A stretch of DNA of 64,000 bases from positions 124,001 to 188,000 of the forward strand of contig NZ_FNKA01000002.1 of assembly GCF_900101335.1 (NCBI RefSeq). The letters run 5' to 3'. Both the position numbers and the translations under genes were made by a program. How positions within the stretch are numbered: the stretch's first letter is position 1; each line of letters starts with the position of its first letter. Below the pieces are notes generated by a model. It saw only the letters and a program-made list of their open reading frames with translations, did no database searches and had not been told where the DNA came from. This document shows, piece after piece, positions 8,261 through 17,588 of the stretch. The DNA comes from Quadrisphaera sp. DSM 44207. GTDB taxonomy: Bacteria; Actinomycetota; Actinomycetes; Actinomycetales; Quadrisphaeraceae.

Positions 8261-8652
8261 GCCCTGTGCTCGACGCCAGCGCTGCCGTCGAGATGCTGCG
8301 GCAGACCCCAGCCGGCACGCAGGTCGCGGCCGTCGTCGCGTCGAGAGCCGTGAGCGCTCCTGCGCACGTGGACGCCGAGGTGCTGTCGGCGCTGGCGCGC
8401 CTGGCGCGTGCGGATCCCGACGAGGAGCCTGCGGTGGGGCGGCGCCTGACCGTGCTGCGCGACGCGCCGATCACCCGGTACGCCTGCGGCCCCCTGCTCG
8501 CTGAGGCCTGGGGGCCGCGGGCGGACGTCGCGGTGCGGGACGGCCTGTACGTCGCCCTGGCGCGACGGCTCGGCACGGCGCTGCTCACCGTCGACCGCCG
8601 CCTCGAGCGGGCGCTGCGCGGTTCGGACGTCGAGGTCGTGGTCCCGGGCTGA
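8257..8652 (+). CDS. VapC-like PIN-domain toxin
   Basis: A 131-residue PIN-domain ribonuclease. The acidic residues of the metal site are visible: Asp in VLDASAAVEML, Glu in HVDAEVLSAL, Asp in VRDGLYVALA and Asp in TVDRRL. VapC toxins cleave tRNA or rRNA when free of antitoxin. The start overlaps the antitoxin stop by 4 nt, showing translational coupling. All key acids are present, so the toxin appears intact. Confidence 0.82.
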   Translation: MSPVLDASAAVEMLRQTPAGTQVAAVVASRAVSAPAHVDAEVLSALARLARADPDEEPAVGRRLTVLRDAPITRYACGPLLAEAWGPRADVAVRDGLYVALARRLGTALLTVDRRLERALRGSDVEVVVPG

Positions 8653-8670
8653 GGCCGGCTCCCGCAGCGC

Positions 8671-9666
8671 TCAGGCGGGGACCGAGCGCGCCGCCTCGCC
8701 CAGCAGGCTCAGCGAGCGCAGCCGCGCCTCGGCGGTGGGGGAGGCGTGGGCGGTGATGAGCTCGTCGGCGTCGGCGCGGACGGCGAAGTCGTCCAGCTGC
8801 TCGCCCACCTGGTCCGGGGTGCCCAGCGCCGTGCAGGTGAGCATCCGGTCCACGTGCCGGCCCGCGCCGGCGTCCAGGAGCGCGTCGGCCTGCTCGTCGG
8901 AGAGGTCCTGACCGCGGCCGAAGAGGGCCACGGCGCGCTGGCGGCGCACCTGCACCAGCTGCGCGCGGGTGTCGTCCTCGGTGTCGGCGGCGAGCACGTT
9001 GACGCCGGCGATCACGTACGGGCGCTCCAGCTGCTCGGACGGCGCGAACTCGCGCCGGTAGAGCGCGACGGCGTCGTGCAGCGCCGCGGGCGCGAAGTGG
9101 GAGGCGAACGCGTACGGCAGGCCCAGCGCCGCGGCGAGGCCGGCGCCGAAGAGGGAGGAGCCCAGGACGTACAGGGGCACCCGGGTGCCGGCGCCGGGCA
9201 CCGCGGTCACACCCGGCACCCGCGAGTCGCCGGCGAGGTAGGCCTGCAGCTCCAGGACGTCCGAGGGGAACGCGTCGGACGCCGCGGGGTCGCGGCGCAG
9301 CGCGGCGAACGTCGCCTGGTCCGAGCCGGGCGCGCGGCCCAGGCCGAGGTCGATGCGGCCGGGATGGACCTCGGCCAGGGTGCCGAACTGCTCGGCGATC
9401 GTCAGCGGCGCGTGGTTGGGCAGCATCACCCCGCCCGCGCCGAGGCGGATGGAGCGGGTGTGCGCCGCGACGTGCGCGATCAGCACCGCGGGCGCGGAGG
9501 AGGCGATGCTCGGCATGTTGTGGTGCTCGGCGTACCAGACCCGGCGGTAGCCGAGCTCCTCCGCGCGCTGGGCGAGGGCCACCGAGGCGGCGATCGTCTC
9601 GCCGATGCTGCCTCCCTTCGGCACGAAGGCGAGGTCGAGCACGGACAGCGGCACGCGGATGGACAT
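8671..9666 (-). CDS. LLM-class flavin-dependent oxidoreductase
   Basis: A 331-residue bacterial-luciferase-like monooxygenase. The N-terminal barrel strands ([32 protein letters not shown]) and [16 protein letters not shown] followed by [15 protein letters not shown] are hallmarks of the subgroup often labelled MsnO8 or alkanal monooxygenase-like. These enzymes use FMNH2 or F420 supplied by partner reductases. The substrate is unknown. ATG at 9666 is the only start that gives the complete first strand. It lies next to a PLP enzyme in the same orientation (62-bp gap). Confidence 0.85.
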   Translation of the reverse strand: MSIRVPLSVLDLAFVPKGGSIGETIAASVALAQRAEELGYRRVWYAEHHNMPSIASSAPAVLIAHVAAHTRSIRLGAGGVMLPNHAPLTIAEQFGTLAEVHPGRIDLGLGRAPGSDQATFAALRRDPAASDAFPSDVLELQAYLAGDSRVPGVTAVPGAGTRVPLYVLGSSLFGAGLAAALGLPYAFASHFAPAALHDAVALYRREFAPSEQLERPYVIAGVNVLAADTEDDTRAQLVQVRRQRAVALFGRGQDLSDEQADALLDAGAGRHVDRMLTCTALGTPDQVGEQLDDFAVRADADELITAHASPTAEARLRSLSLLGEAARSVPA

Positions 9667-9728
9667 GCCTGAGGCAACGGTCGCGGAGCGGTGGCTCTTC
9701 CGCCGGACCGTCCGCCGGCTGCGGCCGC

Positions 9729-10985
9729 TCAGGCGCCCGCGGCCGCCAGGAAGCCCGCCAGGCCCTCCAGCAGCCGGTCGACGTCGGCGTCGTCGGTGTA
9801 GGGCGCGAGGCCGGCGCGCAGCCCGCCGGCATCGCCGAGCCCGAGGTGGCGGGACGCCTCGAGGGCGTAGAAGTGCCCGGCGGGGGCGTTGACGCCGCGC
9901 TCGGCGAGGTGCCGGGCGGCCGCCCCCGCCGCACCCGGGCCGAGCCCGGGGAAGGTCATCAGCAGCGTGGGCGTGCGGTGCGCGGCGCGCGAGTGCAGGA
10001 CGACGCCCGGCAGGTCCCGCAGCCCGGCCTCGAGGCGCTCGCGCAGGCGGTCCTCGTGCGCCTCGACCGCGGCCATCGACGCGAGGAGCTGCGCGCGCCG
10101 TCCCAGCGCCGTCGCCTCGCCGGGGGCGAGGGCGGCGAGGAAGTCCACGGCGGCGGTGGCGCCGGCCATCAGCTCGTACGGCAGCGTCCCCAGCTCGAAG
10201 CGCTCGGGAACGGCGTCGCTCGACGGCACGAGCTTGTCCGGGTGCAGGCGCTCGAGCAGCGCGGGCGCGGCGGCCAGGGCCCCGCAGTGCGGGCCGAGGA
10301 ACTTGTACGGGGAGCAGACGTAGAGGTCCGCGCCGAGCGCGGCGACGTCCACGGGCGCGTGGGCGCTCAGGTGGACGCCGTCCACCCACGTCAGCGCGCC
10401 GGCGTCGTGGGCGAGGGCGGTGAGGGCGGGCAGGTCCGGGCGGGTGCCGATGAGGTTCGACGCGCCCGGCAGCGCCACGAGCCGAGTGCGGTCGCCCAGC
10501 TGCGGCGCCAGGTGCTCGGGGGCCAGCTCGCCGGTGGCGGGGTCGAAGCCGACCCAGCACACCCGCGCCCCGACCCGCTCGGCGGCGAGCACCCAGGGGC
10601 GGATGTTGGCGTCGTGGTCCAGGCGCGTGACGACGACCTCGTCGCCCGGCGTCCAGGTCGCGGCCAGCGCGCGGGAGACGTCGAAGGTCAGCTGGGTGGC
10701 GCTGCGCCCGAGCACCACGCCGCTGGGGTCGGCGCCCAGCAGGTCCGCGAGCGCGGCGCGGCAGCCCTGCACGGTCGCCTCGGCGGTGCGGGCGGCGGCC
10801 GTGAGGGTGCCGCGGTTGGAGGTCGGGGCCAGCATCGCCGCCGCGACCGCTTCGGCGACCTGGCGGGGGACCTGCGTGCCACCGGGACCGTCGAAGTGCG
10901 CCGCCCCGGCGGCCAGGGCCGGGAACTGCGCCCGCACGGCGGCGACGTCGTAGCCGCCGGGGGCCTCCACCACGGGCTGCGTCAT
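9729..10985 (-). CDS. Cysteine desulfurase-like PLP enzyme (class V aminotransferase)
   Basis: 418 residues of the class V aminotransferase fold matching the cysteine desulfurase-like subfamily that starts with a FPAL...[10 protein letters not shown] segment. The PLP lysine is in [22 protein letters not shown] and the Asp of [10 protein letters not shown] bind the cofactor. Classic IscS/SufS active-site Cys loops are not seen, so sulfur transfer is uncertain. It ends 62 bp before the LLM gene and may share its transcript. Confidence 0.83.
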   Translation of the reverse strand: MTQPVVEAPGGYDVAAVRAQFPALAAGAAHFDGPGGTQVPRQVAEAVAAAMLAPTSNRGTLTAAARTAEATVQGCRAALADLLGADPSGVVLGRSATQLTFDVSRALAATWTPGDEVVVTRLDHDANIRPWVLAAERVGARVCWVGFDPATGELAPEHLAPQLGDRTRLVALPGASNLIGTRPDLPALTALAHDAGALTWVDGVHLSAHAPVDVAALGADLYVCSPYKFLGPHCGALAAAPALLERLHPDKLVPSSDAVPERFELGTLPYELMAGATAAVDFLAALAPGEATALGRRAQLLASMAAVEAHEDRLRERLEAGLRDLPGVVLHSRAAHRTPTLLMTFPGLGPGAAGAAARHLAERGVNAPAGHFYALEASRHLGLGDAGGLRAGLAPYTDDADVDRLLEGLAGFLAAAGA

Positions 10986-11070
10986 GGGGCCAGTCTGTCG
11001 CCGTCGCGATGCGGCCCCGCGACCGCGCGGCGTTGGTGCGGCACGCAGCCCACAACGAGTGCTCCGGTGG

Positions 11071-11076
11071 TACCTT
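11071..11076 (+). promoter_or_regulatory. Probable -10 box (TACCTT), leaderless antitoxin mRNA
   Basis: TACCTT lies 6 nt before ATG 11083 and overlaps the palindrome GGTACC (11069-11074), a possible operator core. Confidence 0.45.
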
Positions 11077-11082
11077 CGCGAC

Positions 11083-11325
11083 ATGAGTGGGACGTACAGC
11101 GTCAGCCTGGGAGACCGAGGCCGGCTGGTCGTGCCCGCGGAGCTGCGCGACCGCCGCGGCTGGCGCGAAGGAACCGCGCTGGTCCTCGTCGAGACGCCCC
11201 GAGGCGTCGTCCTCCTGCCCCGGCAGGAGCTCCGCGACCTGGTGCGCTCCGACTTGTCCGGCAGCGACGTGGTCGCCGAGCTGCTGGCCGAGCGTCGTGC
11301 CGCGGCCGAGGCCGAGGACCGGTGA
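11083..11325 (+). CDS. AbrB/MazE-type antitoxin (VapB)
   Basis: 80 residues with an N-terminal SpoVT-AbrB swapped-hairpin DNA-binding domain ([20 protein letters not shown], residues 5-24). A helical C-terminal tail ([19 protein letters not shown]) should bind the PIN toxin. The GTGA overlap at 11322-11325 couples it to the toxin gene. Confidence 0.83.
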   Translation: MSGTYSVSLGDRGRLVVPAELRDRRGWREGTALVLVETPRGVVLLPRQELRDLVRSDLSGSDVVAELLAERRAAAEAEDR

Positions 11326-11687
11326 GCGTCTTCGACGCGTCCGCGCTGCTGGCGTACCTGCGGGGTGAGCCGGGAGCGGACCTCGTCGAGGAGCACCTGG
11401 GTGCCGGTGGCAGCTGCAGCGCGGCGAACTGGTCGGAAGTGGCGCAGAAGGTGCGTGCAGCGGGAGCTGACTGGCCGCTCGCCCGTGCGCTCCTGCGCAG
11501 CTACCCCCTCACCGTCGAGCCTGTGACCGAGGCGGACGCTGAGGAGGCAGCGGCCTCGTGGGAGCGTGGGGCGGGTCTGTCGCTGGGGGACCGGCTGTGC
11601 CTGGCGCTCGGCGCCCGGCTCGGGACGACAGTCCTCACCGCTGACCGTGGGTGGGCGGACCGGCCGTCGGTGCTCCTCGTCCGCTGA
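11322..11687 (+). CDS. VapC-like PIN-domain toxin
   Basis: 121 residues. PIN acids are visible as Asp in [11 protein letters not shown], Glu in NWSEVAQKV, Asp in [10 protein letters not shown] and Asp in TADRGW. GTG start overlaps the antitoxin stop. The sequence is close to the ATGase-independent VapC group paired with AbrB-type antitoxins. It appears catalytically complete. Confidence 0.83.
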   Translation: MSVFDASALLAYLRGEPGADLVEEHLGAGGSCSAANWSEVAQKVRAAGADWPLARALLRSYPLTVEPVTEADAEEAAASWERGAGLSLGDRLCLALGARLGTTVLTADRGWADRPSVLLVR

Positions 11688-11729
11688 TGGTCCGCTGACC
11701 CTCTGCCCGGGCGTGGCAGGCTCGCGCGC

Positions 11730-12977
11730 GTGCCCGCGACCACGTCGGTGACCGTCCGCACCCCCGGCCTCGTCCTCGTCGAGCACGAGGTGCCGGTGCC
11801 GCTGGACCACGACCGCCCCGACGGCCCGTCGATCCCCGTCTTCGCGCGCGAGGTCGCCGACCCCGACGGCCTCGACCGCCCGTTCCTGCTGTTCCTGCAG
11901 GGCGGCCCCGGCAATGAGGCGCCGCGCCCCACCGGGTCGCCGATGTCACCGGGCTGGCTGGAGCGGGCGCTCGCCGACCACCGGGTGCTGATGCTCGACC
12001 AGCGCGGCACCGGCCGCTCGGCGCCGGTCGGGGACCTGCCGGGGATGTCGCCGGCCCAGCAAGCAGAGCACCTGACCCGCTTCCGCGCCGACAGCATCGT
12101 TCGGGACGCCGAGGCCGTGCGGGAGGCGCTCGGAGTGCGCCGCTGGAGCGTGCTCGGGCAGTCCTTCGGCGGCTTCTGCGCCCTGACCTACCTGTCGATC
12201 GCCCTCGAGTCGCTGGACGCCGCCTACGTCACCGGCGGCCTACCGCCGGTCGGGCGCTCCCCCGACGAGGTCTACGCCGCCACCTGGGCGCGCCACCGCG
12301 AGCTGGTCGAGCGCCACTACGCCCGCTGCCCCAGCGACCGCGAGCGGGTGCTGGCGCTGCACCGGCGCCTGTCTTCTGAGCCGCTCGCCCTGCCCGGCGG
12401 GGACTTCCTGACCGCCCGCCGGTTCCGCAGCGCCGGGCACGGCCTGGGCATGAGCGACGGATCCGACCGCCTGCACGGGCTGCTGGAGCTGCCCGCGGAC
12501 TCCCCGGCGTTCCGCGCCGACGCCGCTGACCTCATGGGCTTCGCGCGCAACCCGCTGTACGCCGTCCTGCACGAGGCCTGCTACGCCGACGGCGCCACGA
12601 CGGCGTGGTCGGCGGACCGCACGCGCCCCGCCGCCTTCGACGAGGACCCCTCGCTGCTCTTCGGCGAGCACGTGCACCCGTGGGTGCTGGACGACGTGGG
12701 GGCGCTCGCGCCGCTGCGCGACGCGGCGCTGCTGCTGGCCGACCACCCGTGGCCGCGGCTGTACGACCCGGCGCAGCTCGCGGTCAACGAGGTGCCGGTT
12801 GCGGCGGCCGTCTACGCCGAGGACCCCTACGTGGAGGCGACCTTCTCCCTGGAGACCGCGCGGGCGGTGCGCGGGGCGCGGGTGTGGCTGACGAACGAGC
12901 ACCTGCACAACGGCCTGCGCGCGGACGGCGCCCGGATCCTGGACCGCCTGATCGCGATGGCCCGCGGCCGCGCCTGA
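11730..12977 (+). CDS. Alpha/beta hydrolase, prolyl aminopeptidase-like (S33)
   Basis: 415 residues with the proline iminopeptidase hallmarks: oxyanion motif LQGGPGNEAP, DQRGTGRS and the nucleophile elbow GQSFGG (Ser near 147). A C-terminal Asp (YAEDPYV) and His (NEHLHNGLR) complete the triad. A helical cap domain lies between about 190 and 330. It probably releases N-terminal Pro or acts on proline-like amides and is cytoplasmic, with no signal peptide. GTG start; CAGGCT about 7 nt upstream could be a -10. Confidence 0.86.
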   Translation: MPATTSVTVRTPGLVLVEHEVPVPLDHDRPDGPSIPVFAREVADPDGLDRPFLLFLQGGPGNEAPRPTGSPMSPGWLERALADHRVLMLDQRGTGRSAPVGDLPGMSPAQQAEHLTRFRADSIVRDAEAVREALGVRRWSVLGQSFGGFCALTYLSIALESLDAAYVTGGLPPVGRSPDEVYAATWARHRELVERHYARCPSDRERVLALHRRLSSEPLALPGGDFLTARRFRSAGHGLGMSDGSDRLHGLLELPADSPAFRADAADLMGFARNPLYAVLHEACYADGATTAWSADRTRPAAFDEDPSLLFGEHVHPWVLDDVGALAPLRDAALLLADHPWPRLYDPAQLAVNEVPVAAAVYAEDPYVEATFSLETARAVRGARVWLTNEHLHNGLRADGARILDRLIAMARGRA

Positions 12978-13075
12978 CCGGTGCGCCGCTGAAGCGTCCG
13001 CCGCCGGCGGATGCCGGCATCCATGACCTGCTCGGCGGGCTGCGCCGACTCGAGCGAGGTAGACGTGGGCGACAT

Positions 13076-13095
13076 GCGGCTACGACGCGGCTACG
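13076..13095 (+). promoter_or_regulatory. Direct repeat with 11-bp period upstream of phd-like gene
   Basis: GCGGCTACG occurs at 13076-13084 and 13087-13095. The copies are one helical turn apart and the second overlaps the -10 box TACGCT (13092-13097), which ends 7 nt before ATG 13105. This is a plausible autorepression site for the TA pair. Confidence 0.5.
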
Positions 13096-13104
13096 CTCGT
13101 CGCC

Positions 13105-13368
13105 ATGACGGAGATCGCGGCTCGTGAGCTGCGCAACGACACGAGCGCAGTGATCCGACGAGCGCAGGGCGGCGAGCACATCGTCATCACCGTCAGGGGA
13201 CGTCCCGCCGCGCAGCTCGTACCGCTCCCTCACAGCGGCCCTGGCGCGTGGGTGTCGCGGGAGCAGCTCGTCCGCCAGCTGCGCACCGTGCAGGCGGATG
13301 CGGGGCTGCGGCGGGACCTCGCAGAACTGGCCGGGGACACCACCGACGACCTCGAACCCCTGACGTGA
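13105..13368 (+). CDS. Phd/YefM-family antitoxin
   Basis: 87 residues. The Phd/YefM fold is seen in EIAARELRNDTSAVIRRAQG followed by the strand IVITVRGRPAAQLVPL. The remaining C-terminal part is acidic and helical (LRRDLAELAGDTTDDLEPLT), the usual toxin-binding tail. It overlaps the PIN toxin gene at GTGA 13365-13368. Confidence 0.83.
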   Translation: MTEIAARELRNDTSAVIRRAQGGEHIVITVRGRPAAQLVPLPHSGPGAWVSREQLVRQLRTVQADAGLRRDLAELAGDTTDDLEPLT

Positions 13369-13766
13369 CGGCGCCCAGGGGTCTCCTCGACACCTCCGTC
13401 TACATCGCCACCGAGTCGGGCCGCGGCCTCGATGAGAGCAACCTGCCTGACGAGGGCGCCCTGTCGGTCGTGACCCTGGCGGAGCTGCGGGCAGGGGTCC
13501 TGGCGGCCGTCGACACCGGCGTCCGCGCCCGCCGGCTGGCGACGCTGGAGGCGGCGTCGACGGTCAAGGCCTTCGGCATCGACGCAGCGGTCGCAGGGGA
13601 GTGGGCGCGTCTTCGCGTGCACCTGGCCGAGACGGGGCGACGGGTCGGCGTCAACGACCTGTGGATCGCCGCCACGGCCGTGGCTCACCGCCTGCCTGTG
13701 GTCTCCCAGGACGGCGACTTCGATGCGCTCGTCGGCGCTGAGGGCTTCACCTTGATCCGCGTCTGA
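13365..13766 (+). CDS. VapC-like PIN-domain toxin
   Basis: 133 residues. Acidic site: Asp in LLDTSVYIA, Glu in TLAELRAGV, Asp in VNDLWIAATA and Asp in SQDGDFDAL. It is of the Phd-associated VapC type, which differs from the two other PIN proteins of the window, so the three pairs are unlikely to be recent local duplicates. GTG start overlaps the antitoxin stop; it ends 12 bp before the end of the convergent nuclease-helicase gene. Confidence 0.83.
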   Translation: MTAPRGLLDTSVYIATESGRGLDESNLPDEGALSVVTLAELRAGVLAAVDTGVRARRLATLEAASTVKAFGIDAAVAGEWARLRVHLAETGRRVGVNDLWIAATAVAHRLPVVSQDGDFDALVGAEGFTLIRV

Positions 13767-13778
13767 TCCACAGCACCG

Positions 13779-15692
13779 TCAGGGACCTGCTTCGCGCTGG
13801 TCGGCGGTTCCCCGTCCCACGAGCTGGCGCAGCGCTTCTCGGGTCTCGGCGTCCGTGGAGTAGATGACCGTGCCGATCATCCCGCGGGTGAGGAGCACCT
13901 TGTAGACGTTGCGCACGAGGCGGTCGAAGTCGGCATCGCTCACCGAGGTCCGGCTGCGGAAGTCCGGATCCCTGTTGGCCGACCGGTCGCTGACGAAGCG
14001 TCCGTCTCGCCAGACCAGGTCCGGACCGAGGATGACGCCGCTCCAGTCGTATTCGAAGCCCTGGGCCGTGTAGACGCACCCCACCTGGCCGAAGCCGCCG
14101 TCCTCGGTCGCCCACAGCGAGGCAGGAGGGGCGCCGTCGACCCGGCGCTCACCCTTGAGGTTCCACGGCCTGGCCCAGGCGCCGATCTGCACGTCCGAGA
14201 CGAGTGTTCCGTCGGGACGCGGGTCGCTCCACGGCCAGCAGTAGCCAGCGGAGAGCCGCCCGCTGTACGGACCTCGCTCGTCGGCCGTGCGCGCGGCGAC
14301 GAACTGCTCCATCTCCTCGGGCGTCTCGGCGATCCGGACGTCGAAGGCAGGGTCGCCGTCCCAGGTCACCGGACCTCCCTCGACCAGGCCGAGGAGGCGC
14401 TCGACCCAGCGCAGGTACTCGGCGCTGCCGCCGCATCGGTACTGCCCGTCGAGCTCGATCACCTGCACGTCCAAGCCCAGCTTGCCAGCGTGCCGGGTGA
14501 TCTCCTCCAGGGATCCCATCTCGCCGGGGCGGACGACCTGGTGCTCGTCGAGGAGGAACACCGGCACGCGGGCGGCGGCCATGAGCTCGTCGACCTGAGG
14601 CCTGTCCGTGCGCAGCTCCGCGCGGGTGTACCGGTTGGCGGACGTGTGCCGGATGCGGTGCGCCTCATCGAGGATGAGGACGTCGAGCGCGTTCCTCTCG
14701 GCGTCCATGAACTGGTTGAAGTACTTGAACACCTTCTGAACCCGCGGCGAGCGGTTGCCAGCGACGCGGCGAAGGGTCTGGGTGAACGAGCGCGACCCCG
14801 TGGCGTGCAGGACGGTGCGGTTCTGGCGCGCCAGCTCTCCGAGGAGGGACAGCGCGATCACGCTCTTGCCGCTGCCCGGACCTCCGGTGACCACGATGAC
14901 GCGCTTGCGGTCGGCCTGCTGTGCCCGTCGGACGGTGTGGAGCGTCAGCTTGACCGCGGCGTCCTGCTCCGCGAGGAGCCGGAACTGCTCGCGGTCACGG
15001 ACCTCGTCGGCCGCGAGCTTCAGGAGCTGCTTGGACGGTGCTACGGGGGAGTTGAGCAGCTCGTCGGCGAACGGGGCTCCCTTGACGTCGGTGCTGAGCC
15101 GGCTGCGTAGGAAGGACTGGAAGGCGCCGCGGTCAGCACCGATGAAGAGCCGTCCTCGGGTGTCCACGGGGCGGTCGAAGAGGTCTTGGACGGCGAGCGG
15201 GTCGGTGGCGTTGTGGAGGTACGCCGCGCCGGCCACGGCGTCCGGATGGTTCTCGAGAACCCGGAGGAAGTCTGTGAGGTAGTCGCAGTACCCAGTCACC
15301 TGCGTGACGGGGTGGAGCTTCGGTCCGCCGGGAGCACCGGGCACCTCCACCAGGTCGGGGTTGCCCTCGAAGTGCCGTGCCTGTGACCACTGCTTGAACT
15401 CGACGACGACGTAGGACGCCTGCCCCGTCTGCGGGTGCGCTCCAGCGAGGATGACGTCGGCCCGCTTGGACGTCAGGGGCAGGTGGTGCTCCAGTAGCAC
15501 CTCGACGTCCCCGAGACCGGCGTCACGCAGGTCTGCCGCCAGCACGGGCAGGCTGCGCTCCCAGGAGTGCACCTCCGACTCGGATGGGGCATGGCCTGCA
15601 CGGTGCAGCATCTGGCGCATCATCTGCTCGATGACGGAGTCGTCGGAAGCGCTCGACGCCAACGAGGCAGCGGACAGGCGGACCAGTGACAC
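13779..15692 (-). CDS. PD-(D/E)xK nuclease-DUF2075 helicase fusion
   Basis: 637 residues. The C-terminal two thirds are a DUF2075 (Schlafen-like, superfamily 1) ATPase: Walker A TGGPGSGKS near 269-277, Walker B VLILDEAH near 338-345, and the late YTAQGFEYDW motif typical of DUF2075. The N-terminal 240 residues have a nuclease-like core: RADVILAG (Asp79) and VVVEFKQW (Glu98-x-Lys100), the D...ExK pattern. Proteins of this make-up occur in restriction and defence contexts; a role in nucleic-acid defence is inferred. Antitoxin-toxin genes and an IS remnant flank it. ATG at 15692 lacks a strong ribosome-binding site. Confidence 0.78.
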   Translation of the reverse strand: MSLVRLSAASLASSASDDSVIEQMMRQMLHRAGHAPSESEVHSWERSLPVLAADLRDAGLGDVEVLLEHHLPLTSKRADVILAGAHPQTGQASYVVVEFKQWSQARHFEGNPDLVEVPGAPGGPKLHPVTQVTGYCDYLTDFLRVLENHPDAVAGAAYLHNATDPLAVQDLFDRPVDTRGRLFIGADRGAFQSFLRSRLSTDVKGAPFADELLNSPVAPSKQLLKLAADEVRDREQFRLLAEQDAAVKLTLHTVRRAQQADRKRVIVVTGGPGSGKSVIALSLLGELARQNRTVLHATGSRSFTQTLRRVAGNRSPRVQKVFKYFNQFMDAERNALDVLILDEAHRIRHTSANRYTRAELRTDRPQVDELMAAARVPVFLLDEHQVVRPGEMGSLEEITRHAGKLGLDVQVIELDGQYRCGGSAEYLRWVERLLGLVEGGPVTWDGDPAFDVRIAETPEEMEQFVAARTADERGPYSGRLSAGYCWPWSDPRPDGTLVSDVQIGAWARPWNLKGERRVDGAPPASLWATEDGGFGQVGCVYTAQGFEYDWSGVILGPDLVWRDGRFVSDRSANRDPDFRSRTSVSDADFDRLVRNVYKVLLTRGMIGTVIYSTDAETREALRQLVGRGTADQREAGP

Positions 15693-16028
15693 GGGAACGT
15701 CCTCCGGGCAGCACGAATCGACTCGTGCGGGTGGAGGCGTGTCGAGGACCGTCGGAGACGGACGAAGCCTGTCGGGCCGCAGGGATCACGGTAGACGTGA
15801 AGTTCGCCGCTCGAAGCAGATGTAGGGCATCAGGGGACAGACCGGCTCGGCGGCAGGACGGCACCCGCCACCAGATCCGGCGGGCTCCGAGCCGCTGTCG
15901 TCCATGGCCGCGTCCGTGGGCGTCCAAACTGCGCTGGATGCGTGATGTGGGCGAGGTGATGGTTTCGGGGTGAGTTGGGGTAGTGGGTGCTGTCCGTCGC
16001 ATACGGGGCCAGGCCTCAAGAGCCGTTG
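15693..16028. other. Gene-free stretch between nuclease-helicase and transposase wreck
   Basis: No supported gene. The sequence has lower coding bias than its surroundings and no RNA gene or strong hairpin was recognised. It probably holds the promoter of the nuclease-helicase gene and one end of the degraded insertion sequence; no terminal inverted repeat could be fixed. Confidence 0.4.
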
Positions 16029-16774
16029 TCAGTAGCGGTCCTCCAAGATGCTTAGTACCCACGCGCTGGCGGTCAGCGCGGTGATGCGCCAGGGGCATAG
16101 GGTGATGCGATGCAGGGCTCGCTAGCGGATTTTGAGTTGGGCGATGCCGTGCTCGACGAAGGCCCGGTGGGGTCGATGTAGAAGTTTCACCCAAGGGTGG
16201 CCGGGGCGAGAACTTGTCCGCCTGTGTGGGAAGACCCTGGCGGGCAGCCAGGTGGAGCAGGGGCAGTGCGTGTCGGCGGGTGCAGTTCAGATCGTGGGTG
16301 CCGTCGGGCTTGACCGGTGACATCCACAGCAGTCGTCCGTCAGGGTCGCAGATGACCTGGACGTTGCCGCCGTGGCGGCGACGCTTACCGGAGTACCAAC
16401 CATCGGCTCCTGGGCCGGGGTCGCGGGTGCGATCGGCGGGGGATCAGGGTGCCGTTGAGCAGCAGGTGTTCATGTCCGGCGCGAACCGCCTCGCTGATGA
16501 CCTCGCTGAGGTTCAGGGCTTGGACGGCGATGACGTCGAGCGTTTCATGAAGGTAGCGGTAGGCGCTGGACAGGCTGATGTGGTTGTCTCGAGCTAGGTC
16601 GGTGACCGCGGTGTGCTGACGCACGAATCGCAGTAGCAGCACCGCTTGGGCGAAGTACCGCAGCACCCGGCGGTGCCTACGGGTGCTGATCCTGACCCGG
16701 TGGGCCGCCAGCAGGCGCGCAATGCGCCGTGCGAGGCAGCGGGGGACGTCGAGGCTGGCGCGGTGAGGAAGCAC
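16029..16774 (-). pseudogene. Degraded IS5-type transposase
   Basis: Fragments in successive frames match one IS5-group DDE transposase. The N-terminal part (VLPHRASLDVPRCLARRIARL, then AYRYLHETLDVIAVQA and HLLLNGTLIP) runs from GTG 16774. After a frameshift near 16440 it reads DGWYSGKRRRHGGNVQVI, SPVKPDGTHDLNCTRRHALP and GLPTQADK. After a second break near 16190 it reads AFVEHGIAQLKIR, an in-frame stop, then a tail ending LEDRY at 16029. A block between ADK and the tail is missing. The element cannot make an active enzyme. Its presence marks this as a mobile-element landing site. Confidence 0.8.
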
Positions 16775-16918
16775 GCATGATTCTGAAGGGCACCACCGAC
16801 GGCTCTGGCCGCCGCCAGTCAAGAACGCAGGCCCTCATACCCTCACCGGGCGCGCAGCTCGCGACGCCGCCGGCAACGCCTCTTTGACTGTCTCACTAGG
16901 GAATGAGATGTTGCAGGT

Positions 16919-17302
16919 GTGGCACGAAGTATCGAACGGATAATCTTCATCGTGCACGGTGTCGTGACGCTGGCTGCGGCGGTCGTGCTCGTGGTGCTTC
17001 CTGCGGCCATACCTGCGATCGTGGGCATCTCGATGAGATCCAACGAGTATCTGCTCTCGTACTTCTTGGCCGCCGCGGAACTCGGGATCGGCGCGCTGTC
17101 CCTCACGGTGCCGCGCATGCACGATGCAAGTGCTGTCTGGCTGATCGCACTCTCCTTTGCGGCTTTTCATGGCGCGACCGCAATCCTCGAGGTCGTCTAC
17201 ATGATCATGGAGGAGGCGAGCGCGGTCTTGATCGCGAACATCGTCGTACGGGTCATCGCCACGGTCGCATTCCTGCTCGTCGCTCGAGAGCGACAAGCAT
17301 GA
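16919..17302 (+). CDS. Small integral membrane protein
   Basis: 127 residues with about four hydrophobic segments (IIFIVHGVVTLAAAVVLVVL, YLLSYFLAAAELGIGALSL, WLIALSFAAFHGATAILEVV, VLIANIVVRVIATVAFLLV). It has no recognised family and no catalytic motif. GTG start with GAATGAG upstream. Its base composition is lower in G+C than the housekeeping genes, which fits an acquired origin. Confidence 0.6.
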   Translation: MARSIERIIFIVHGVVTLAAAVVLVVLPAAIPAIVGISMRSNEYLLSYFLAAAELGIGALSLTVPRMHDASAVWLIALSFAAFHGATAILEVVYMIMEEASAVLIANIVVRVIATVAFLLVARERQA

Positions 17303-17588
17303 TTCCGACTCATCCAGAGCAGCCCCGAGCCTGCCCGCTTCCGCCTCTGCCCCCGGGGCACCCCTTCAATCGCCGCCACTGCATTGGTGTTGAGGAGCAT
17401 CGAGGAGGGCCGCTAGTGACAGAGGCTCAATGCCTTACAGGAGAGGCCGGGCCATGTGGAGGACCTCAGCATGGGCTTTGCGCCCGGAGGAGCTGGTCGC
17501 CCTTGGCGTGCCGACCGGCGCCTGCGCGGGGTTTCGGACTGCGCGGTCTAGGCCGACTGCGTCGCCTCGTTGCAGGAGACCTTTCGAC
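17303..17588. other. Intergenic stretch of the island
   Basis: No gene is supported. A short open frame starting at ATG 17452 on the + strand has no family resemblance and runs into the tail of the convergent membrane-protein gene. No hairpin or RNA gene was recognised. Confidence 0.35.

Noticed and set aside
9729-10985. Assignment of the PLP enzyme as a true IscS/SufS
   Set aside because: The PLP lysine context and N-terminal motif fit the cysteine-desulfurase-like subfamily and no Suf/Isc partner genes are adjacent.
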